From: Malania oleifera
Lineage: Eukaryota; Streptophyta; Magnoliopsida; Santalales; Ximeniaceae
Reading direction: 5' to 3'
Length of the DNA stretch: 64,000 bases
Assembly: GCF_029873635.1 (NCBI RefSeq)
Contig: NC_080423.1
Span: 96,619,025 to 96,683,024, forward strand
The translations under genes were made by a program, and so were the position numbers. Every line of letters starts with the position of its first letter. The first letter of the stretch is position 1. Positions 1 to 12,973 of the stretch are shown piece by piece. Under the pieces are notes generated by a model. It saw only the letters and a program-made list of their open reading frames with translations. It made no database searches and was not told the origin of the DNA.

Positions 1-1758
1 TACACACTTTAACTATCTACCAGTTTCTCTTTCAACTTTTACATGAAATTGCTTGAATACATCTTGCACTTGATCTTTAGTTTTCAAGGCAAAGACTCAC
101 ACCTTTCTAGAATGGTCATTAATAAATGTTACAAAATAAATAGCACCTCCAAGTGTTTTGGATCGCATTGTACAAGCATTAGTGTGTATTAAATCTAGAA
201 GAATATTAGCTTATCTATATGGTGGGGTGCTACGAAAAGCAACTCAGTGTTGTTTCCCCATGATTTAGTCAACATAGGTATTCAAGGGTGTACCCAAGAG
301 TTCTTTCCTAGAAAGGATTTTAATCCCTTTCTCGCTCATGTGGCCAAGTCGCTTATGTCATAGCTCAGTGGGAACTTCCTTTCTTGCTGCATTTACCTCT
401 CCTCTACATAGCTTAGTTTCAGTAATATAGAGAGATGTTTCTTTCTTGCCTTTGGCTACTACCAAATTACCTTTTGTGAGTTTCCACTTACCTTCACTAA
501 AGTAATTACTATAGCCATCATCATCAAGTTTTATGACCGAAATCAAGTTGAGGCGGATGTTAGGAACATGCCTCACATCTTTCAAAAGTAATCTGCGTCC
601 AAGGTTAGTTTCTAAATCAATATTTATGATTCCAGTAATTTTGGATGTACCTTCATTTCCCATCTTCACGCGTCCAAAATCACCGCTAGTGTAAGATGAC
701 AAAAAATCCAGCCTTGGGGTTACATGGTAAGAAGCACATGTGTCAACTACCCATGTTGAATCTTGACTTGCAAGATTAACACAATTGCCATCTCCTATAA
801 TGACAATTTCATCAGCGATGGTTGTGGTGTCATTTGTACGAGGCTCATCTTTGTTATTTCGGTCCTGATTTTTGGACCATTCCACCTTTAATTTCCTAGA
901 TTCTCAAATGAAGTGTCTAGGCATACTGCAATGATGACACTTCTTGTCGTGTCTAAAGTTTGACTTTGATCATCCTTTTTGACTTTGGCCACAAGAATTT
1001 TGACTTTTGCTTCTCCTGTGCCATTCTGGCGTGTCTCGATTTTCTATGACAAGCGCGTCATACTTGGGAGTATATCCCTTGTCTTTTCTCCAAGACTCTT
1101 CATTCAACATTCTGTCTTTTACCATTTTCATGGTAAGTTTGTCGTCAGGAGCTGAGTTGCCAACAGATACAACTAGTGTGTCCCAACTCTTGGGCAAGGA
1201 ACTTAGCAACAATAACACCTACAACTCATCATCTACCATCAATTTCATAGATTTGAGTTGATCTACGATACCTTAGAACTCACTCATGTGTTCTGAGATA
1301 CTGTTCCCATCTTTGTACTTCAAGTTCACAAGTCGTCACATCAGATTCGTTTTATTCTATGCGATTGTCCTCGAATACATTTTCTCTAATTTTTTCCAAA
1401 GAACGTAAGCATTGTGTTCGTTGGCAAAAGTTTGGAAAATGCTCTTGTCAATCCATTGGCGGATTTGGGTGGCACACTTCCAATTTAGCACCGCCCAATC
1501 ACTGTCTGTAGATAATGGAGGTTTGCTACCAGCATCAATGACAACCGGCGTTGTCAATCTGTCGTCATCTTTATTATCCATTGCAGTCGTCGATTTTTAG
1601 ATTAGTATTGCAATGGGTTTCCACTGATTTTAATAGATAACAGATCCTCCATCTTTGGCCTCCAGATTGCATAGTTAAATGCAGTCAATCTGATCATGTT
1701 GTCAGTGCACTCCTCCATTTAATTTGTACAAACAGGGAACCTCGCTCTGACACCACTT

Positions 1759-1970
1759 TGTTGGGAAAAAATATTGGAAATGATAAATTTCCTAAGCCCA
1801 AAATAGATAAAATTAAATGCGATAAAATAAATAGAGTAAAGAAAATGATACCGAGAATTTTTACGTGGAAAACCCGTAAAGGAAAAAACCCACGAGACCG
1901 TAGTCCACTTCAAACTTCCACTATGATGATAATGGGGTTACAAAACTTCACCCTAAGGTGGATACCACTC

Positions 1971-2006
<36 letters not shown>

Positions 2007-2213
2007 GTATTCTTCAATTTGTGGTTAATGTCCCTCACAAGTTGGCTACCTTACTATTTATCTTTAAGAGTATAATTCTAAATACTCTTAACTTTCTTTG
2101 AATTTCTCTAATGTATATATTGATGCATATGAAGTATCCTATTTATAGACAATGTGCCTACGTGCAGAAGCTTCTGCCTTTGTTAACAGTGGTGGGTTGT
2201 TTTCTTCTTTCAA
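1759..2213 (-). repeat. 5' LTR of the Tnt1-like Copia relic
   Basis: The inner boundary is firm: TGTTGGG at 1759 directly adjoins a primer-binding site complementary to initiator tRNA-Met (read on the minus strand as TGGTGTCAGAGC, 1744-1755). A minus-strand TATA box (CTATAAATAG, about 2140-2150) lies inside. The outer boundary at CAACA (2213) is a guess from the short inverted ends TGTTG/CAACA; the LTR could be longer. Confidence 0.55.
1973..2005. repeat. A homopolymer (33 A)
   Basis: An uninterrupted run of A inside the LTR. Length is likely to vary and to be poorly resolved by sequencing. Confidence 0.95.
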
Positions 2214-4057
2214 CAAAAAACACGTCTGCTATTTTTGTCAAAATGGATCTACTATTTTTGTCAAAATGGGTAGGCTGTAGAAATTTTTCTTCTTCTGAAA
2301 TTTATCAAAAGAAAACAACTCTTTCCTATCCCCTTTCGCCAACTTTTGACACACATATTGGTTCCCTTCCATATGGAGGGACCCATCATACACATCATTT
2401 CTATTAACTCTTGGTCTTGGCTAGGAAGGATAGTCATAATGTTGCTGAAATTAAGTCTACCATAGACTTCAGCCCGTGCTTCTATGGCCAATAAAGTTCT
2501 CTAGAATTTAAACCCTTCCTTTTATAGACCAAGTGAAATGAAGACCAATGTAAGAAAAGTGCTCAAGATAAGAGTCACCAATAGAAATTTTCCAAAACCT
2601 ATACTAATAAGACTAGTCACTAAAATGCAACTGCTACTCTCAGAATGCCCTTTGAGGGTATTAAAATCCCCAACTTCTGTCATGAAGACATGTATTGTTT
2701 TTTTTTCCTCTCACCCTAACCATGTGTTCCCATCCTATTAAACAAAGTTAACAAACAACCTAACCCATTTTCATTGAGTGAGACCTGACATGACAATATT
2801 TCATTGGAGGATCCCAATGCAGATATGCTTAAGTCTCAATTCAAAACAATTCCAGCAATACTTCAATTGGGGTGTGCGGCTATCAAACTCTCTTTTTCAC
2901 TCTTTAAAATCCACCTTGACTTTGGAGTCCCTTCAATTTGGAAGTTTTCTTCAACCATCAAAATCTTACAACCCCTCATGCTTGACCTTAGGTATTGCTT
3001 GGTTGATCTCTTCGAGCCATTTCTAGAGCCTTTGTCACTCGTCTACGATGCAAGCTGTCATCCCCTTTCACTTAGCCCCCTCTACTAGTATAAATTTTCT
3101 TGAGCATGAACATGTTCTATACACTTGGTTTTGATGCTCAGATATTTTTTCACAAAGGAAAATACCCAACGAGGGAGCAAGGCCTGAATGGCTGCACATG
3201 CTTCTTACTTTCATGGCCAAGAACTTCGTTTCCCCATTGGATGAGGTAGGGAACCAACAACGAATTGATTGGAAAGCAAGGTCAAGTGAAGAACATAGGG
3301 TTTTTATCCGAACAGATTTAATCTCAATTTACCGATATACAAGGGATGGAAGACAAGTGCAGTTTCCTAGTAGCAACATTTCTCCTCTTTTTGAGTACCA
3401 TTGTCAATGCTCTAAGTATCATTTTGAGAGCTCGTACCCTATCATTATGGCTAGACTTCAAGAATGTAATATGAAGAACAAAATAGACAGCCATTTGCTT
3501 GTACTGGAATGGTAGTAGCACCAGCACACTTTTTACTCATTTTCCTCTACCTTGAAATGGTTTTGAAAGGAGTAAAAAGGTCATGCTCCCACATTTCTTT
3601 TTTCTCATTCCTTTGCTTTCAACTTTATCAAAGCAGGGAAAACCATTATTCGGTTCCTTTTTCCATGGCTTCTATTCCTCAAATCTTTCCTTCCTATCAA
3701 ACGTGGTTTCATATCATTTAACTTATATAGAGTGTAACAAAAATTTATGGCTTATGTTCTAACAGTCCAAGCTTTGACCTATATGAATGCAAAATCCCTG
3801 CATAACCCAATGATTACCGATATGTTTACAAGTCTACATGTATTCATTCATGCCGAGTATCACAGCATGAATAAAAAGAATGAAGAGCAGACCTACATCC
3901 ACATTGATATTTAGTGACCTTGCTGCACCCTTCAAGAGTGCTCCTGCATCGATCAACAAATGTGAAAATAAAAATAAATAAATAAATAATAGGAAAGGGA
4001 AAATATACAAACTAGAGATCTACTCCTTCATAGCTCTATTATCTACTGCCACCAAGT
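2214..4057. other. no recognisable gene; flank downstream of the transporter exon
   Basis: About 1.8 kb of moderately AT-rich sequence. It has short open frames on both strands (the longest about 105 codons at 3198-3515), but none shows a domain, a family-like composition or splice context that I recognise. The last few hundred bases before 4058 should include the 3' UTR of the transporter gene read on the minus strand. No repeat boundaries were found here. Confidence 0.5.
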
Positions 4058-5091
4058 CTAATCTTTCTTCCTCCTTGTTTTAGGTTTCACATCATCTGGA
4101 ATACAAGACGACCAATAGAGAGGCACAAGTGTGCATACTGCCTGTATTAGGAGGCCACGTGGCAGTCCTGAAAAATCATTACCCGTGACTCCAACATATG
4201 AAGCTAGTGCAACACCCAGGTACCCACTCACTATAAAGGAAAGGGCAATGGCAGACATGAGAAATGCCATCAAAGATCCCTCACACCCTGGTGGGCAGAG
4301 CTGTGGTACCAAAACACTAAATGGCAGGATCTTGAAAAAGAAGAGAACCTCTAAAAGCCCTGAGAAAATCACAACATAAACCGAGTCTGGAACCCCCGTC
4401 TTCCGATAAATCTCCTTCACAAACAACACATCTGAAACCATGAAGACAGCCATCATGACCTGAATGGCTGATATTAGCTTCCTCGGAGGGACCAACTTCA
4501 AGTGTCGATTGTACAGGACACTCCATAGAAGCATCGCTGCCTGGCCAAAGACCTTTGAGATCCCCAGAACCGATGAGTCAATCTTCAGACACTGCGCTTG
4601 GTAGAAGAACATGGTGCCTGTCAGGACTGGAATTACAGCATAAGAGGCTGCAAACCACACTATTGAGTGAGCAATCTCAGGTTTCCGCAATGCAACTAAG
4701 AGCTCTGAAAGCTGCTTTCTAACCCCAATATCTGACGGACTCTTTGGAAGGTTAAGGGAGCTTTCCCGAACAAAAATGGTTATCAAGAACTGAATGGTTA
4801 GGAGAAGGCCAAACAGAAGGAACATTGTCTTGGGGGAGAATTGATAAATAGCAACACCACCCAGCAGGTTTCCAAGTACTCCACCAACAGAGGAAGCCAT
4901 CCAAACATATGATTGGAGCTCACCTGATGAACCAGGCCGTTTTCCCGTCTCTGCAACAATAGCATCATTTGCAACCTCAACTATTGAAGCACCAAGATTA
5001 CCAAGGAGGAGATAGAGGGTCATTGAGAAAATTGATATGCTTGATGGGGAAAGGATTGAGATAGCTAGCCAAGACACTGCCTGTAACAAGG
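4058..5091 (-). CDS. probable folate-biopterin transporter (FBT/BT1 family), last exon
   Basis: The exon encodes the C-terminal ~344 residues of a polytopic membrane protein of the folate-biopterin transporter family in the major facilitator superfamily. Plant members move folates or related pterins across plastid or other membranes. Diagnostic stretches are GNLGASIVEVANDAIVAE, ELQSYVWMASSVGGVLGNLLGG and PQLCPPGCEGSLMAF, followed by a basic tail (KPKTRRKKD). About eight hydrophobic segments are visible, against about twelve in a full-length protein of 450-500 residues. A 3' splice site (CTGGTGCAG on the minus strand, AG at 5092-5093) opens the exon at 5091; the in-frame TTG at 5089 is not a start codon. 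From memory it looks closest to the Arabidopsis FBT7-type subgroup. The N-terminal exons are not visible up to 11.4 kb, so the gene has a very long intron, continues elsewhere, or is 5'-truncated. Confidence 0.88.
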
Positions 5092-6294
5092 CTGCACCAG
5101 CAAATGAAAATCATAAATTAGGATAAACAAATAAATAAATTTAGGGATATAGCAAAAATCAAGTTTAAGACTAAGTGCAGATTCCAGATTCATCATTTGT
5201 CATAGTATCAGACCAAATTTTCTCCCTGCTGCTCTATTCCCCGTAATCCTACGTGATCTACTGATTTTTCTCTAATATATGGTCAGAACATCATCTGCTG
5301 AGGGAGATAACCACTTCAATTATGATGATCCTTGTTCATAATACTGTATCCAAAACAGAGAAAACGAGTTATTGGTTCCAAACTGCCCTAATATTCTGTC
5401 CCAAAAATTCAGAACAATTTCTCATACCTTTATGCAAGAAAAGGGTATTCTAACAGATGAAAACCATAATCGCTCAAGGAGGATCAAGATGGATTAGAAG
5501 CAAACCAGGAGAAAATCCTGACTTATCATTTATACTACATCACTCAACTATCAATCAGACAAACCAAATAATCCAATCATTATTTTATTTTGAAAAAAGG
5601 CTTCATTCTTAACTTATTGAAAAAAAAAAATTCACTTTTAAATTTAAAACTAAAAATCTTAAGTCAAACACCATGAATTGGGGGATGATTTGAATAGTTA
5701 GCCTGTTTTTGCAAAAGCAATAAAACAGAGGTTCACTTCTCACAATTTCAAATAGAAAAAATAAATCACCGATGAGATTGCAAGGATTTGCAGCTTCTAA
5801 TTCCTTAGGAAAAAGAAAAAAAAAATCAGGTGTAGGATGTTAACTAAAATTTATAATTCCTATTTATAGAAAGCAATGAATTAAGGCATTTCAAGTGCAT
5901 AATACAAAACTAAGAACAGTCTCCCAAATGCACAAGCACACAAAGGCGATTTTTTAAAGATTCGTTAGTTTCCAAGAATGAATTATAAGAATGGAATTTT
6001 TTTATGGAAAAGTAGTCAAACCACGCAAAAAATCCTGGAACCTATACCATGTGCAAGATATGGAAAATCAACAGCAGCACTGTCTTTGGAGTTGAAATGA
6101 GATCATGAGTCAAACTAAATTTCCAACAAAACATCACTCCTCCTTCCCAATTTCTCTACCCTTTTGAAATGCAACAGGAAAATTCAATAATACTTAAACA
6201 CTAAATTGAATTCTGTACGACTCCCTCATCCAAAAAATGAATAGTTGAAAAAATAAATCACAAAAAAAGCTCCATCCCAGCTCAAAACGCATAG
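5092..6294. other. intron-like or intergenic AT-rich sequence
   Basis: The 1.2 kb directly upstream of the transporter exon begins with its 3' splice site and then shows AT-rich, T/A-tract sequence with no coding segment on either strand. It reads like plant intron sequence. It ends at the target duplication (CATAG, 6290-6294) of the next element. Confidence 0.5.
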
Positions 6295-6645
6295 TGTTAG
6301 GGGGTGACAATGTAATGGGGATTTATTGGGGGAGAGAGATGGCTTTACATGTATTCTCCAGGGATTTGTAAATGAATATCAACTTACTCGTGTTATGGCT
6401 TGTATAGTGTTCTCTCACTTGAATAAAATAAGTAGTCTCTATTTTATCATTGAGCATGAATGTCTCTTGCCTTCCAAATCCATTGATGTCTATATTGATA
6501 TTTCATGATTATGAGTGGTTGCCAAGACTTGTGTGATGCTCACGTTTGCAAGTTTGAATAGATGATTATTGGTTGACACTGCTGGGGAGAGCCTCGACGA
6601 GTGCCGCACGCCCCTTAGTTGAGTCTAATCTGGGGGTCCATGACA
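6295..6645 (+). repeat. 5' LTR of the gag-only element
   Basis: Starts TGTTAGGGGGTGAC and ends TCCATGACA, directly before a primer site. Repeated at 8647-8998. Confidence 0.9.
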
Positions 6646-6647
6646 GT

Positions 6648-6659
6648 TGGTATCAGAGC
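6648..6659 (+). other. primer-binding site, tRNA-Met type
   Basis: TGGTATCAGAGC lies two bases after the 5' LTR. It is the usual plant complement to the 3' end of initiator tRNA-Met. Confidence 0.9.
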
Positions 6660-6689
6660 ACGGTGTGCGTGAGCACCATAAACTACAGA

Positions 6690-8180
6690 ATGAAAACTTC
6701 AAAGTTTGTAAAGATAGAGCGCATTGAGGCGCTGAGGCAAGAGTGGCAAACCTTGAAACCTTGGAGATGAAGTTCTTCGAACTCCAAGCATTTGTGACAA
6801 AAATTCTCAAAAGGGAGAGGCATGGCAATAGAGCTTGAGGCCGCCCAAGAGAACACTAAAGGAACCCTCTATAATGTATCTGAGCTTGAGATGAGAATTG
6901 TGGAACTTGAGAAATTCATTCCGCATATCAAATCCCTGGAGAAAAGACCAACAGAGCTTGAGGTCTTCCAGAGGAACATTGAGCAATTGGAAGCCTTCGA
7001 GAATAGGCTTAAACAAATTAAGGGCATAATGCCATTTCTTATATCCCAAGGGGGAGAGCCAATAGAGCTTGAGGCTTCCCTATAGGAATTAATTGATGAT
7101 TTCTATGTGCTTGCAGATAATGTCAAAGAATCTATTAGCACCATGAAAGAGGATTTGAAGGAGGTGCGTAATCTTCGAAACATAACAGATCAGTTTCAGA
7201 ATGACTTACGAGAAGTGAGTACTAAGCTAAATGCAGTGGCCCAAATGTCTCGAAGGCCAATCCCTGACACTTGTGGGGGAACTCGGATTAAGGTGCTAGA
7301 ACCTAAATGATTTGGGGGTGCTCGAGATGCAAAGGAGTTAGACAACTTCGTCTTCGATCTGGAACACTACTTTAAGTGCTCAAGGATAGACCTAGAGGAG
7401 GACCGAGTTAACATTGCAACAGTATATCTTATTGAGGATGCTAAGTTATGGTGGAGAACCAAATGTGAAGACATGCAAAACAACCGATATACCATCAATA
7501 CTTGGGAAGAGTTGAAACATGCCTTAAAAGAACAATTTTACCCAAGAAATATAGAGAATATGGCACATTGCAAGGTATATGAGTTACAGTAGACAAGCTC
7601 GATAGGGAGTTAAGTATGGGAATTCCAAGCCCTAATGCTCGACATTAAGGATATGGTGGATTCTGACAGATTCTTCCATTTCCTTCGAGGATTCAAAACA
7701 TTGCCGAAGAATGAGCTGCGAAGGCAAGGGATTCGTGACCTTCCCTCGACTGTCGCAGCAACTGAACAAATGGAGGATTTCTCAAGCCGAACCTTTGCAA
7801 CAAGTGGACAATTAAATGACTACCCGAATGGTTCTCAGAAAAGGAAATACTCAACATCTGACAATCATGAACAAAGATCTTCCTGGGTGCATAAATCTAT
7901 AGGCAGGGGGAGCGACAAGGGATCTAATAGCTTCCTGAGCGATAAGGGACCCATAACAACGAGAGAGTGGAATGACAAAGATGAAAGGAAAGGGGTGCAT
8001 CGACCGCCACTTGTTTTCTGTGCATGGGGCCCCATCGTGTAGCAGAATTCTTTGAGCGGAAGGCCTTGTATGCCTTGAAAACAATCCAAGAGGGAACAGA
8101 AATCTTGAACATCGATGTGGGAGAAAAGAAGTGTATGGTGGGCGCCCTAAGGCTTTTGGAGAGTCCTCAAGAGACCAACT
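6690..8180 (+). mobile_element. gag region of the gag-only element (fossil)
   Basis: The N-terminal third (6822-7310) is rich in E, L, K and heptad-like spacing (ELEAAQEN, ELEKFI, ELEVFQ), suggesting a long coiled coil. The central part matches the retrotransposon gag fold, as in other plant Ty3/gypsy proteins. The C-terminal part is short and polar, with a possible zinc-knuckle remnant near 8020-8050. No pol domains follow. The region is broken and treated as a fossil. Confidence 0.7.
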
Positions 8181-8646
8181 AGAGGGGTGAAATGGGGGGA
8201 AAATACTTGCAACTTTTTGTGGACTTATGTTTCATATTAGATGTATTACTTCTGCAGTAATCCTTTTGAATTATCTTGCAACTAATAGTGTCTTGTTAAG
8301 GTGGTGACAAATGAATAACCTATATGACCATGACAGTTTGAAGCTGGAGACCTAGTTCTTGGGGAGCTCCATGTCTGTGAAGAAGAACAGTACAGATAGA
8401 AATTCAGGAGATCAACCCTTTCGTAAATGAAGACAATAGCCAGAGACATAGTGAAGATTCTTATAGATAGAGTCAGCAACGATAAAGGTCGTCAACAACA
8501 ACACTTGGTTAGGAGAAGAATGGTGATGACACGACAGAAGACTTTCAACATCCCACATAGAAGATCCAAGAACTCATGAACTTTAAGACAACAACAACAG
8601 GACCTAAAGATTGAAGACTCCTTACAATAGATCAAGTGGGGGAGAA

Positions 8647-8998
8647 TGTTAGGGGGTGACAATGTAATGGGGATTTGATGGGGAAGAGAGAGGGTTTTAC
8701 ATGTATTTTCCAGGGATTTGTAAATGAATATCAACTTACTTATGTTATGGCTTGTATAGTGTTCTCTCACATGAATAAAATAAGTAGTCTCTATTTTATC
8801 ATTGAGCACGACTGTCTCTTGCCTTCCTGATCCATTGATGTCTATATTGATATTTCATGATTATGAGTGGTTGTCGAGATTTATGTGATGCTCATGTTTG
8901 CAGGTTTGAACAGGTGATTATTGGCTGACTCTGTTAGGGAGGGCCTCGACGAGTGCCGCGTGGCCCCTTAGTTGAGTCTAATCTGGGGGTTCGTGATA
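8647..8998 (+). repeat. 3' LTR of the gag-only element
   Basis: Aligns end to end with 6295-6645 with about 32 differences by eye. The right target duplication CATAG follows at 8999-9003. Confidence 0.9.
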
Positions 8999-9003
8999 CA
9001 TAG

Positions 9004-11385
<2,382 letters not shown>

Positions 11386-11523
11386 CTAGTGGGAGCGGGC
11401 GGTGGAGAGAGCACCGGGAGCGGCAGAGCCGGGCGCAGGCGAACCGAAGGCAGGATTTTTCGACCAGGTGAGCAGATCTACAGTGGAGGTGTGAGGCTTC
11501 CTCACGGAGGTGCTTCGTTCCAT
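11386..11523 (-). pseudogene. orphan first exon of a DUF4057 family protein
   Basis: A minus-strand frame starting at ATG 11523 encodes 45 residues beginning MERSTSVRKPHTST and VDLLTWS, then a Ser/Pro/Ala-rich stretch ending ARSH. This matches, from memory, the N-terminus of plant DUF4057 proteins (annotated in Arabidopsis as hematological/neurological-like; function unknown), which begin MERSTPVRKPHTST and whose first exon ends in ...RSHQ. Here the last codon at the exon boundary is TAG (11386-11388) where the family has CAG (Gln), directly before a GT donor (11384-11385). The next conserved exon (PSDGISKV-like) is not visible in the following 6 kb. It is therefore probably a broken gene or a captured fragment. 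The start ATG follows a GC- and CT-rich 5' UTR-like region, as expected for a real gene start. Confidence 0.72.
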
Positions 11524-11874
11524 TTTCCTTTCCTAGCGAGCAAGAAAATGAGGGAAAAGAAAAGAAATACAAAAAAGGGAAAAAGCTCAAATGATCTCTA
11601 TTTCTCTCTGTAACACAGAGGAGTGTGAATTGGTCTCTCTTTTTTTGAATTTGAAGAAAAAAGAATGGAACTGTGTATGAAAGTGTGTGTGTAGATTAGG
11701 CTTCGTGGATTGAGTGTCAGGAGGACTGTACTGCGTCCAGGGAGGAGCGAGGAGGGAGGGGCAGGAGGGAGGAGCAGATGAAAGTTGGGGAAAGAAGAGA
11801 CCGCGGGAGGGAGAAGGAGGTGGGAGGAGAAAAAAGAAATTTAGGGAAAGTGTGGGAATTTAAGATTTCGAGCA
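11524..11874 (-). promoter_or_regulatory. 5' UTR and promoter-proximal region of the DUF4057 exon
   Basis: Read on the minus strand this is a pyrimidine-rich, GC-rich stretch (CTCCTCCC-type runs at 11730-11830), then a TC-rich leader up to the ATG. Composition differs sharply from the AT-rich surroundings and fits a plant transcription start region. No clear TATA box was seen. It ends where the CACTA-type repeats begin. Confidence 0.45.
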
Positions 11875-12398
11875 TCAGTGACAGTTTCAAAACATTTACT
11901 AATACCCCCTTATTAGTGACGGTTCTCCCAAATCGTTACTAATAACCTTACCTATTTTTTTAAAATATTTTTTAAATAAAAATACTATCAGTGACGGTTC
12001 CAAAACCGTCACTAATACTCACTTATTAGTGACGGTTCTTCCGAACTGTCACTAATACCCTTAATTATTTCTTTTTTAATATTTTTTAAATAAAAACACT
12101 AGTAGTGACGGTTTCAAAACCGTCACTAATACGTTTAACTATTTCTTTTTTAATGTTTTTTAAATAAAAACACTAGCAGTGACGGTTTCAGAACCGTCAC
12201 TAATACCCCAGAATCTTCACTAATATTTTCCCGAAAAAATTTTCGCGTGAAAATTGTTTATCTCGCTATTTTTAGTGATGGAATTATTAGTGACGATTTT
12301 AAAACCGTCACTAATAGTGTCGTATTAGTGACGGCTGCTAAAATTGTCACTAATGCTTAGACTATTAGTGATGATTTTTAAAAACCGTCACTAATATC
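11875..12398. mobile_element. CACTA-type transposon, subterminal repeat field
   Basis: About ten copies of a ~12-bp motif (TTAGTGACGGTT and its complement AACCGTCACTAATA) occur in alternating orientation, so neighbouring copies form inverted pairs. Such dense subterminal repeats are characteristic of plant CACTA (En/Spm) elements. The field is cut at 12398 by a Copia LTR and resumes at 54950, where it ends in a terminal repeat. No transposase sequence and no second terminus were found, so the remainder of the element (possibly to the left) is unknown. Confidence 0.7.
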
Positions 12399-12738
12399 TG
12401 TTGAAAACAATAACCTTGACTGAATCTGGAGATAGCCGGCAGCCCACCGCTGTTGACATTGGAGATTGGCAGGCAACCTACTCCACCTACCAGCCCACCT
12501 CCGTTGAAGTTAAATTCCCACCATTGTTGATTATTTTTTTTCTATAATTGCTATAAATAGGTGAGTGTGTGTGCAATGTAAAATGGTGTGTTGAGAGTGT
12601 AAAGCCAGTGAGCTAGAGAGAGAGAGTTCTATTTCTGAAGTTCTCTGTATTTTTTCAGATTGAAATATATTCGTGTGCATTTGATTCTTACTGAGTTTCA
12701 ATCACAACTAGTGACTAAGTATTCCTCTCCACCCGTCA
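12399..12738 (+). repeat. 5' LTR of the split Copia element
   Basis: Starts TGTTGAAAACAATAACC, contains a TATA box (TATAAATAG, 12552-12560) and ends CACCCGTCA before the primer site. Confidence 0.93.
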
Positions 12739-12739
12739 G

Positions 12740-12751
12740 TGGTATCAGAGC
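12740..12751 (+). other. primer-binding site, tRNA-Met type
   Basis: TGGTATCAGAGC, one base after the 5' LTR of the split Copia element. Confidence 0.93.
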
Positions 12752-12973
12752 GTCCAGGAACGCTGAAATCCGCCAAACAAAGGCAAACAAAGAAAAAAAA
12801 TCCAATTTTCTCCCAGTTTTGAAGTTGTTCAAATTACAAAATTGAGCATACCATTGTAAAATTAGACTCAAGACGATTCTAACGGTGAAAACCACTTCTC
12901 AAACAGACACCGAGATACTCTACACGCGCTCACACGCGCCTCCCATGAAGACAGTGCCCTTCCTACGCGCCTC

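Larger units (their letters stand above)
1..2213 (-). mobile_element. Tnt1-like Ty1/Copia relic, 5' part, runs off left edge
   Basis: On the minus strand, from right to left, the window shows an LTR, a primer-binding site, gag (about 970-1581), a retropepsin region (358-885, with WVVDTCASYH followed by VKMGN and KDVRHVPN), a GAG-pre-integrase segment (about 300-360, HMSEKG and LSRKELL) and the start of integrase (1-120). The protease region resembles Tnt1 of tobacco closely enough, from memory, to place it in the Tork/Tnt1 lineage. The RT-RNase H part and the 3' LTR would lie beyond position 1. The element is broken, with several interruptions in the coding region, so it is a fossil. Confidence 0.85.
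6295..8998 (+). mobile_element. gag-only LTR element (TR-GAG type), 2.7 kb
   Basis: It is bounded by two LTRs of ~350 bp (6295-6645 and 8647-8998) and by a perfect 5-bp target duplication CATAG (6290-6294 and 8999-9003). A tRNA-Met primer site follows the 5' LTR. A polypurine tract (GTGGGGGAGAA) precedes the 3' LTR. Inside lies only a gag region: a coiled-coil-rich N-terminal part, a retrotransposon gag domain (around 7300-7610, FVFDLEHYFKC and WWRTKCED) and a short C-terminal part. No protease, RT, RNase H or integrase is present in the 2 kb interior. The LTRs differ at roughly 32 of 350 sites by eye (~9%), so the insertion is old. The gag region is broken in several places. It is probably a TR-GAG derivative of a Ty3/gypsy element. 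Confidence 0.82.

Noticed and set aside
3198-3515. 105-codon plus-strand frame as a gene
   Set aside because: No recognisable domain, no splice or promoter context, and length expected by chance.
12740-12751. tRNA gene fragment
   Set aside because: The 12 bases are the complement of a tRNA 3' end used as a retroelement primer site; no tRNA fold is present here or at the other primer sites.
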